Assembly (NCBI GenBank): GCA_021739805.1
Contig: JAIPBB010000151.1
Coordinates: forward strand, 1 to 12,488
Direction of reading: 5' to 3'
Source: Saprospiraceae bacterium
GTDB taxonomy: Bacteria > Bacteroidota > Bacteroidia > Bacteroidales > JAIPBB01
DNA: 12,488 nt
Below are positions 6,689 to 12,488 of this stretch, piece after piece; within the stretch, counting starts at the first letter, position 1; each line of letters begins with the position of its first letter. The position numbers and the translations under genes are program-made. The notes under the pieces were generated by a model. The model had not been told where the DNA came from and did not search any database. It was given only the letters and a program-made list of their open reading frames with translations.

Positions 6689-7240
6689 ATGACTGAAGAA
6701 ATTATTATAGCCGGATTTGGTGGCCAAGGTGTTCTTTCCATGGGAAAGATACTTGCTTATTCAGGAATGATGCAAAATAAGGAAGTTAGTTGGATGCCAT
6801 CTTACGGACCCGAAATGCGTGGTGGAACAGCTAATGTAGCTGTTATTATTAGTGATGAACGAGTGAGTTCTCCGATTTTAACTCAATTCGATACTGCGAT
6901 TATTCTTAATCAGCAGTCGATGAACAAATTTGAATCATCTGTAAAACCTGGTGGAGTATTGTTATATGATCCAAACGGAATAACAAAACATCCAAGCCGA
7001 ACTGACATCAACATTTATAAAGTTGAAGCTAATAAAGAAGCTGCAAAAATGGGTCTTATGAAAATTTTCAATATGATTGTTGTAGGTGTTTATTTGAAAG
7101 TAAAACCAACACTAAAACTTGAAAATGTTATTGAAGGTTTGAAAAAATCATTACCTGAAAGATATCATCATATGATTCCTGATAATGAAAAAGCTATTCG
7201 CAGAGGACTTGAAATTATTGAAGAAGTTCAGACTGTTTAG
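6689..7240 (+). CDS. korC: 2-oxoacid:ferredoxin oxidoreductase, gamma subunit
   Basis: The 183-residue protein is a single gamma domain (POR/KOR gamma, Rossmann-like). Landmarks are the glycine-rich IIIAGFGGQGVLSMGKILA at the N-terminus (GFGGQGV at residues 9-15), WMPSYGPEMRGGTANVAVIIS near 35-55, and a DTAIILNQQSM segment near 68-78. In the four-subunit enzymes this domain is thought to contribute to coenzyme A handling and to pack on the alpha and beta subunits. It is the last gene of the operon. An intrinsic terminator begins 24 bp after the stop. Length and motifs are normal for the family. With delta, alpha, beta and gamma all present, the complex is complete, so a working cytoplasmic enzyme is likely. 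Confidence 0.9.
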   Translation: MTEEIIIAGFGGQGVLSMGKILAYSGMMQNKEVSWMPSYGPEMRGGTANVAVIISDERVSSPILTQFDTAIILNQQSMNKFESSVKPGGVLLYDPNGITKHPSRTDINIYKVEANKEAAKMGLMKIFNMIVVGVYLKVKPTLKLENVIEGLKKSLPERYHHMIPDNEKAIRRGLEIIEEVQTV

Positions 7241-7264
7241 ATAATTCTATAAAAAAATATATAT

Positions 7265-7299
7265 TGGCTTTCTTTGTGATGGGGGAAGCCATTTTTTTT
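7265..7299 (+). terminator. Intrinsic terminator of the 2-oxoacid oxidoreductase operon
   Basis: TGGCTT (7265-7270) pairs with AAGCCA (7286-7291). The stem can be lengthened inward by a T-G wobble and a C-G pair. Eight T residues follow at 7292-7299. It lies 24 bp after the gamma stop codon and before the convergent gene. Confidence 0.75.
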
Positions 7300-7435
7300 G
7301 CAACGAAATTGTAATATGTTGAATAGGGTGATAAAAAATGATTTAAGAACAAGGATTAACGATTTTTGATTTTAGATGTAAAAGGATCATAAATAAAAAA
7401 AATAACATATAGAATTATTATGATTTTAAGCAGCC

Positions 7436-7453
7436 CAATAAACTAATTTATTG
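7436..7453. repeat. AT-rich stem-loop between convergent genes
   Basis: CAATAAA and TTTATTG are perfect 7-bp arms around a CTAA loop, 31 bp downstream of the stop of the minus-strand DUF1801 gene. A weak terminator for that gene is possible, but no T-run follows the hairpin on the minus strand. Confidence 0.3.
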
Positions 7454-7483
7454 ACTTTTCTCTTTGTTGATGAATGCCATTTT

Positions 7484-7861
7484 TTATTCTTCTACATTTT
7501 CTAATTGGAAAGCAATAGCCTGATTTATTAAATCTAAAACTTGTTCTTTATTTATATCTTCAATTTTATTAAATCTTACAGTTCGCAGATACTTACCATT
7601 TCCTTCAAGTAAACCAAATTTGTCATCAAGATAAATCCCTTTGTAAAAGTAAATTGAAATTCCTTTTTTTGTTGTGTTAATAGCAGCCATCCAATGATAC
7701 CAATTTTGATTCACAGCAAAAGTTATTGCTTTTGATCTTATTCCACAATCCAAATTATAATCTACTGAGCCAAATAAATCCATCAAATAATCAACCATTT
7801 TGCGATTATCGGGATTTTCAATATTGTGGATGCGTTCTATTACCGCCTGACTTAATTCCAT
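7484..7861 (-). CDS. DUF1801 domain-containing protein
   Basis: The 125-residue cytoplasmic protein shows the DUF1801 (YdhG-like) pattern. A helical N-terminus (about residues 1-30) is followed by strands with GIRSKAITFAVNQNWYHWMAAIN (40-62). The hallmark segment GISIYFYKGIYLDDKFGLLEGNGKYLRTVRF covers about 67-97. The family's 'L.f.rG..L.dp.glLeG.Gk..R.vk' line is easy to follow there. A C-terminal helix ends the protein. The domain is widespread and has no established biochemical role. Some members are annotated as iron-chaperone-like, which I would not infer here. AAGAAGAA just before the ATG could serve as a purine-rich ribosome-binding site. It is convergent with the oxidoreductase operon and follows the membrane protein gene on the same strand after about 100 bp. 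Confidence 0.75.
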   Translation of the reverse strand: MELSQAVIERIHNIENPDNRKMVDYLMDLFGSVDYNLDCGIRSKAITFAVNQNWYHWMAAINTTKKGISIYFYKGIYLDDKFGLLEGNGKYLRTVRFNKIEDINKEQVLDLINQAIAFQLENVEE

Positions 7862-7965
7862 TTAATTCTTCTTTATTATTTAGTAATGGCTTTGAGTTTC
7901 AGAATATGAAATTCTTACAATATAAATTCTTATTGAATTCAGAAATATTTATCGAATTCAGTAAT

Positions 7966-8475
7966 TCATTTGTTTTTTAGCTTTTCGATTTTGATCCTGT
8001 GTTTACTAATTGGTGCGATATGAAAGATTACTTCATCGCCCTCATTGCATTTTTCATAGAGCTCTTTTTCTACACGGTATCTGTATCTTTCAATAATGAG
8101 GCTATAAGAGTTAAAGGAATTCATTTTCTGCCCAATGTACAAGGTGCCACTTCCTGCCTCAAAATCTATTTCTGATTCTTTAGATTCAATCCTCTTTATT
8201 TCTAAGTATTTATATCCATTTCTAATATCCTTTAAGTATTTTCCTGTCATTAAGTAGCCAATAATTATAGCTAATAAAATAAACATTAAAAGAGTCAAAG
8301 CTGAATAAAGCTTATTTGAGAGTGTATAATCAGAGTAAGAAAATTTTATTGTCCAAACACAAGCAATACCTAAGATCAATATCGCTAGTGAAACTATTAT
8401 TCCTGCCCTACATTGGTATTTTAGTGTTTTAATATCTTCCTGATTTAAGGCTGCTTTAGTTGGATATTTCGTCAT
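7966..8475 (-). CDS. Two-helix membrane protein of unknown function
   Basis: I do not recognise a family. The 169-residue protein has a polar N-terminal segment of about 23 residues. Two transmembrane helices follow, at about residues 24-44 (AGIIVSLAILILGIACVW) and 58-78 (SALTLLMFILLAIIIGYLM), joined by a short loop. A soluble C-terminal domain of about 90 residues contains RRNG/KRIESKESE-type charged stretches and then beta-like segments (GTLYIGQKMNSFNSYSLIIERYRYRVEKELYEKCNEGDEVIFHI). The pattern YR(V)...L...GD.V.FHIAPISKHRIKIE near the end could be a small beta-barrel, but this is a guess. The two helices would form a hairpin, with both termini on the same side, probably the cytoplasm. It starts about 155 bp beyond the terminator of the large surface-protein gene and is therefore probably transcribed on its own. 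Confidence 0.6.
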   Translation of the reverse strand: MTKYPTKAALNQEDIKTLKYQCRAGIIVSLAILILGIACVWTIKFSYSDYTLSNKLYSALTLLMFILLAIIIGYLMTGKYLKDIRNGYKYLEIKRIESKESEIDFEAGSGTLYIGQKMNSFNSYSLIIERYRYRVEKELYEKCNEGDEVIFHIAPISKHRIKIEKLKNK

Positions 8476-8529
8476 TTGAAAATTTTGATTAAAAATAATA
8501 CAATTTGTTTGATTAGAAAATAGGCTTAA

Positions 8530-8552
8530 TCAATAAATTCCGGATTTATTGA
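8530..8552. repeat. Perfect 9-bp inverted repeat with CCGG centre
   Basis: TCAATAAAT (8530-8538) and ATTTATTGA (8544-8552) are perfect arms around TCCGG, and one further A-T pair is possible outside. It lies between the membrane-protein gene start and the terminator of the large gene. It could be a backup hairpin behind the terminator or a binding site for a dimeric regulator of the membrane-protein gene. Neither is shown. Confidence 0.45.
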
Positions 8553-8569
8553 TATTTAGTAAATTGACT

Positions 8570-8607
8570 AAAAAAAAAGAGCCTGACAAAATAAATTGCC
8601 AGGCTCT
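8570..8607 (-). terminator. Intrinsic terminator of the large T9SS surface-protein gene
   Basis: Read on the minus strand, AGAGCCTG (8607-8600) pairs with CAGGCTCT (8585-8578). After one mismatch, three more pairs (CAA with TTG) close a six-base loop. A run of T (A at 8570-8578 on the plus strand) follows. It starts 24 bp beyond the stop codon. Confidence 0.85.
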
Positions 8608-8630
8608 GAGATTTTATAATAAAGTTGATT

Positions 8631-11600
8631 CTATTTTGTGAGAACAACTTTTTGAGTGTGCATTTCGTCACCAGAAACAACTCTAATCATATATATACCA
8701 ACCGGAATGTTTGACATATCAATAACGACCTTGTTAGTATGTAAATCAGAATTTTCGATTTTGATTTGTTTTAGTCTTCCTCCAATTAAACTATACAACT
8801 CAACAAAAGCTATTTTGTCTTGAGTTTGGTTAAACTCAACTGTAATGTTTTCTGAAGATGTTGCTGGATTAGGATAAGCATTCATGAATGAAGGTCTAAC
8901 AATTTCTTCAACAGAAGCAGTATTTCCAGGAATTTCATAGCTACCTTTTGAACCAATTACACAATCATTCCAATCCCAATAAACATACTCACTTGTAGAT
9001 GTGATGCTTTTAGCTATAAACAATCCTTTCATATGAATTGCGGTGGATTGGTATGATGAACCGTGTACATATATTTCACCATCAGGAATATAAACTGAAC
9101 CATTAAATTCAATTGCTTTACCATCGATGTCCAATATACCCGGACCACATGCAGAAACATTGTCATCATCATCATCACAGCCCATATTGACTCCTTCAGC
9201 AACACATAATGCTCCACCATTTTTACTTGCTCCAGCCATAACTGTAAATTCGCCAAATGTCATTCCAACTTCAATTGGTTGTGAACAGCTTGTATGAATG
9301 GTAACATTTGTGCATTTATTGTTATAAGAAATAGTGATTTCGGTTCCTAAAGTTCCTTTATCAGTTCCAATAAATGAAAAACTTTCACCCGGATTTACGG
9401 TATTATTAAATACTGTAGCTCCATTCTTCTGTTTAACGGTAAATAAATGAGGAATACTTCCATTATATTTTAATGTTAAATAAGTTACTTTTCCATCACA
9501 AGGTCCGCAGTCATCATCAATAACTTCTTCAGCAACACATAAAGCTCCACCATTTCTACTTGCTCCACCCATAACAGTAAAGTCGCCAAATACCAATCCA
9601 ACTTCAATTGGTTGTGAACAACTAGTGTGAATCTTTACATTCTCAGTATTATTAACATAAACAGTGATTTCTGTTCCTAATGTTCCTTTTTTATCAGTGC
9701 CTACGAAAGAGAAGTTTTCACCTGGATTTACATTGTTATTAAACACGGTAGTTCCATCTTTCTGTTTTACTTTAATCAAAGCAGGACTACTTCCATTATA
9801 TCTTAATGTTAAATGAGTAACCTTACCATCACATGGTCCACAATTAGTAGTAGAAGTGTCAATATCACATCCAATGTAGAAACATACATCATAATTTTCA
9901 GGATTGATTGAGCTATAATCATCAATCTTGAAATCCTGAAGAATCCTGACAGTTGCATTCTGTGTGAAAGATATTGTGGATGGGCTGTATGATTTTGATT
10001 CTTTAACATTAATGGAAACAATATCAATGTCAGATGAAGTAAATATTACTTTAGAACCTTTATTAAGCTCAATATTACCAAACACATTTCCTGTTAGAGT
10101 AACTGTAGCATTTTTCCCAACTTCAACAGAAACAAAATTGCTTGTTATTGTTGTATTTGTATAATTGTTAACACTAACATTTGTGTATGTGCCACTTTGA
10201 GTATTTAACTGCATTACAGGCAATGTGACAGGAGCAGGCTCGTAATATTTAAGAGGAATAAAGCTTTGTGCATCTGCCTGAATAAATTTAGCTATTGCAA
10301 ATGCTCCATTACCTTGAATTTCAGTATACTTGTCAAAAGTAGCTGTGCCATTATTGTCGGCAACTCCAACAGAACCATTAAGTACATAATTTTTCTCTCC
10401 AAGTTCAACTTCTTCAAGCCCGATAATTGAGTAAGAACCGGTATGTTCACGTGGTTGGAAATTATAAGTAGCGGGTTGATCTGATGGACAGCCATTTAAA
10501 TCAGTTACAGTAACACTATACAATCCAGGATTATGAGTAGTCATTTTTAAACTAATAGATTGTGTGGTTTCATTAGTTGACCATAAGTAAAGATTATTAG
10601 TAGTAGAAGAGTGAGCAGTTAAAACAACTCCATCACATCCATCACAAAAATCATCCTCACCTGTTACAGTTATTGAAGCTGTAGGTGGAGTTCCAATTGA
10701 TACTGTTACTTGGTCGGTAGCAAAACATCCATTTGCGTCAATAACGAATAAAGAATATGTCATATTTGTATTAGGAGAAGCTATTGGATTAGCAATTTGT
10801 GAGTTATTAAGAGTCCCAGAAGGTTTCCAAAAGTATATATATGCTGGTATTCCACCATTTGCAACTCCATTAAGTTGTGCAGTTGATGGGAGACAAATTG
10901 TTTGGTCAACACCTGCATTAGCAGTTAACAATGGAGGTTCAGTTATAGTAAAAGAAGTAGTGAAAACTGTATTATTAAAATCTTTAATTGTAACAGTATA
11001 TATGCCGGCACTTAGCCCATTAATGTCTTGGGTAGTTGCACCATTGCTCCAGTTGTAAGTATATGGTACACACCCTCCATCTACAGTAAGGTCAATAAAT
11101 CCATTATTTCCACCTGCACAACTAACTCCATAACCATTATAATTAGATGTTTGATTTGTAACAACTAAAGGTAAAGGTATTACAGTAACGTTAAATGTAC
11201 AAGTGTCAAAATTTCCTGAAGGGTCAGTAACTGTATAAGTTACTGAAGTTGTTCCAATTAAAAAACATCTACATAAATGAACATTGTTAGTAATTGTATA
11301 TGAACAATTATCATATGCACTTGGAGTAACCCAATTGATAAATTTAGCTTCACAATAGAGCTTATTTGCATAAACTATTGTGTCGTTTGGACAATTAAGA
11401 AAGACTGGAGGTATAGTATCAAGAACTGTTACTGTTGCTATACCAGTTGAACTGTTGTTGTTTGAATCAGTAGCAGTTAAAGTAACCGGAATAGGACCAA
11501 CAATTGCACAATCGAAAGTGTGTGGGAACACTGTTAGATTGAACGAACAATTGTCACTAGTTCCACCATCAACATCGGCTGGCACTATCGAAGCATCACC

Positions 11601-12488
11601 ATTAGCATCAAGGTAAACAGTAATGTTTTTTGTAATTACTACAGGGGCTTCATTGTCAGTAACGATAACATCAAAACTACCTGTAATATAATTACCAGAA
11701 GCATCAGTAACAACAAAAGTGTTGGTTGTTGTTCCTATTGGGAATAAACTTCCTGAAGCTAAACCTGCAGTTTGAGCTATAGTTGAACCAAAGCAATTAT
11801 CACTATATCCCACAGTGTAATTCACTTTAGCACCACATATTCCAGGGTCATTATTAATTGAAATATTTGTTGGTAAAGTGATTGATGGGTTTTCATTGTC
11901 AGTAACTACCACTTCAAAACTGCACGTTGCAATATTGGAAGAAGCATCGCTTACTGTCCAAACAACATTTGTTGATCCTTTTGGGAATATTGCACCAGCC
12001 AAAGTACTTGAATTGTTGAAATCATTTGTAATGGTTGAATTAGGACAATTGTCACCAAAGGAAGTTGGATCAAATTCTGAACCAATCACAGTATAAGAGC
12101 ATTCGCCGACAGCAGTGTTTTTTGCTTGATTAGCAACACATGCAATAACAGGATTTTCATTATCAGTAACAACAACATCAAAACTGCATGTAGTCGTATT
12201 ACTGTAAGCATCGGTTACAGTCCAAACAACTGTTGTTGTTCCTTTATGGAAGCTAGCACCAGCTAATGTGTTAGTGTTGTTGAAATTGTTTGTGATATAT
12301 GAACCAGGACAATTATCACCAAATGAAGTTGGGTCAAATTCTGAACCAGTCACAGTATAACCACAAGTTCCGATATCAGTGTTTTTTGCTTGATTAACTA
12401 CACAGTTTATAACAGGGTTTTCATTATCTGTAACTGTAACATCAAAGCTACATATTGCTGTATTATTTGAAGCATCAGTAACAACAAA
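8631..12488 (-). CDS. Large HYR/SprB-repeat surface protein with tandem DUF7467 domains and T9SS type A sorting domain (5' end outside window)
   Basis: The frame stays open to the window edge, so at least 1285 residues are encoded and the N-terminus with its signal peptide is missing. An apparent start at 12353 is only a GTG inside a repeat. From N to C terminus there are several HYR modules (DNA 11178-12488), recognisable by repeated VTDNE(N/A)P boundaries. An SprB-like repeat (about 10941-11147) contains SCAGGNNGFIDLTVDGG, YTYNWSNGATTQ and LSAGIYTVTIKD. Ig/PKD-like modules occupy about 10458-10928, and a beta-rich region about 9846-10457. Two DUF7467 domains follow (9195-9842), then a second beta-rich piece (8955-9137). 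The C-terminal sorting domain (8634-8888) has NAYPNPATSSENITVEF, VELYSLIGG, IPVGIYMIRV and ends QKVVLTK. This predicts export by the type IX system and attachment to or release from the cell surface. Adhesion or matrix binding is plausible for such architectures but not shown. Confidence 0.9.
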   Translation of the reverse strand, partial: FVVTDASNNTAICSFDVTVTDNENPVINCVVNQAKNTDIGTCGYTVTGSEFDPTSFGDNCPGSYITNNFNNTNTLAGASFHKGTTTVVWTVTDAYSNTTTCSFDVVVTDNENPVIACVANQAKNTAVGECSYTVIGSEFDPTSFGDNCPNSTITNDFNNSSTLAGAIFPKGSTNVVWTVSDASSNIATCSFEVVVTDNENPSITLPTNISINNDPGICGAKVNYTVGYSDNCFGSTIAQTAGLASGSLFPIGTTTNTFVVTDASGNYITGSFDVIVTDNEAPVVITKNITVYLDANGDASIVPADVDGGTSDNCSFNLTVFPHTFDCAIVGPIPVTLTATDSNNNSSTGIATVTVLDTIPPVFLNCPNDTIVYANKLYCEAKFINWVTPSAYDNCSYTITNNVHLCRCFLIGTTSVTYTVTDPSGNFDTCTFNVTVIPLPLVVTNQTSNYNGYGVSCAGGNNGFIDLTVDGGCVPYTYNWSNGATTQDINGLSAGIYTVTIKDFNNTVFTTSFTITEPPLLTANAGVDQTICLPSTAQLNGVANGGIPAYIYFWKPSGTLNNSQIANPIASPNTNMTYSLFVIDANGCFATDQVTVSIGTPPTASITVTGEDDFCDGCDGVVLTAHSSTTNNLYLWSTNETTQSISLKMTTHNPGLYSVTVTDLNGCPSDQPATYNFQPREHTGSYSIIGLEEVELGEKNYVLNGSVGVADNNGTATFDKYTEIQGNGAFAIAKFIQADAQSFIPLKYYEPAPVTLPVMQLNTQSGTYTNVSVNNYTNTTITSNFVSVEVGKNATVTLTGNVFGNIELNKGSKVIFTSSDIDIVSINVKESKSYSPSTISFTQNATVRILQDFKIDDYSSINPENYDVCFYIGCDIDTSTTNCGPCDGKVTHLTLRYNGSSPALIKVKQKDGTTVFNNNVNPGENFSFVGTDKKGTLGTEITVYVNNTENVKIHTSCSQPIEVGLVFGDFTVMGGASRNGGALCVAEEVIDDDCGPCDGKVTYLTLKYNGSIPHLFTVKQKNGATVFNNTVNPGESFSFIGTDKGTLGTEITISYNNKCTNVTIHTSCSQPIEVGMTFGEFTVMAGASKNGGALCVAEGVNMGCDDDDDNVSACGPGILDIDGKAIEFNGSVYIPDGEIYVHGSSYQSTAIHMKGLFIAKSITSTSEYVYWDWNDCVIGSKGSYEIPGNTASVEEIVRPSFMNAYPNPATSSENITVEFNQTQDKIAFVELYSLIGGRLKQIKIENSDLHTNKVVIDMSNIPVGIYMIRVVSGDEMHTQKVVLTK
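9195..9842 (-). repeat. Tandem duplication encoding two DUF7467 domains
   Basis: Two 315-bp units, 9528-9842 and 9195-9509, are spaced 333 bp apart. Each encodes 105 residues from CGPCDGKVT to GALCVAE. They share most residues, including VKQK, VNPGE, GTLGTEIT and IHTSCSQPIEVG. Both keep Cys at unit positions 1, 4, 75 and 102, likely disulfides outside the cell. The first copy has KKG where the second has KG, compensated a few residues later. The second has an extra Cys (position 66). Confidence 0.85.
11898..12488 (-). repeat. 264-bp tandem HYR-module repeats
   Basis: Two full 88-residue units lie at 12162-12425 and 11898-12161, and the end of a third runs off the window. Each begins with NENPVI and contains GSEFDPTSFGDNCP and a VVWTV strand. 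By my count the two full units differ at about 21 of 88 residues. Following modules downstream have diverged further. Such high identity suggests recent duplication or gene conversion within the array. Confidence 0.85.

Noticed and set aside
7862..7965. Repeated GAATTCAG and AATTCTTA motifs in the gap between the two small minus-strand genes
   Set aside because: They are short, AT-rich and irregularly spaced, with no hairpin or promoter pattern.
9029..9256. Other open frames within the large surface-protein gene, on both strands
   Set aside because: They are low-complexity shadows of the repeat-coding frame, without start context or recognisable domains.
12351..12353. GTG at 12353 as start of the large surface protein
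   Set aside because: The same frame continues upstream to the window edge with HYR sequence that is clearly part of the repeat array.

Overview
The window looks like an AT-rich genome of the phylum Bacteroidota (Bacteroidetes). The evidence is a large secreted protein of HYR, SprB-type and DUF7467 modules that ends in a type IX secretion (T9SS) type A sorting domain, a Bacteroidota-style lipoprotein, a candidate -7 box of the TAnnTTTG type, and mostly A-rich starts without strong Shine-Dalgarno sites. The lifestyle is probably anaerobic or microaerophilic, because a complete four-subunit ferredoxin-dependent 2-oxoacid oxidoreductase is present.

Left, accessory part (1-2920, all + strand). 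The window opens inside the last codons of an IS1595/ISXO2-type transposase. Directly behind its stop lies the C-terminal part of tcmP, the partner gene of the three-Cys-motif (DUF5131, phage Gp37/Gp68-like) protein, and the intact DUF5131 gene follows 4 bp later. The tcmP frame has no plausible start and no N-terminal domain, so the insertion appears to have cut it. Next come a SUKH (SMI1/KNR4) family gene, bracketed at start and stop by a 10-bp inverted repeat, and a small lipoprotein of unknown function.

Middle, metabolic part (3152-7240, + strand). A fold-type I PLP aminotransferase is followed by a candidate promoter and a tight operon of 2-oxoacid:ferredoxin oxidoreductase subunits in the order delta (2x[4Fe-4S]), alpha, beta (TPP and [4Fe-4S]), gamma. 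An intrinsic terminator closes it at 7265-7299. A plausible joint job is transamination of amino acids to 2-oxo acids, then oxidative decarboxylation to acyl-CoA with reduced ferredoxin. The enzyme could also run in the carboxylating direction. Substrate choice (branched-chain 2-oxo acids or 2-oxoglutarate) cannot be settled from sequence.

Right part (7484-12488, - strand). There is a DUF1801 protein, a two-helix membrane protein of unknown function, and a giant surface or secreted protein whose 5' end lies outside the window. The giant protein has an array of HYR repeats, an SprB-like repeat, Ig/PKD-like modules and a beta-rich region that seems to be interrupted by two tandem DUF7467 domains. 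A T9SS sorting domain and a clear intrinsic terminator follow.

No tRNA, rRNA, CRISPR array or complete mobile element was seen. No stretch above 300 bp lacks a gene.
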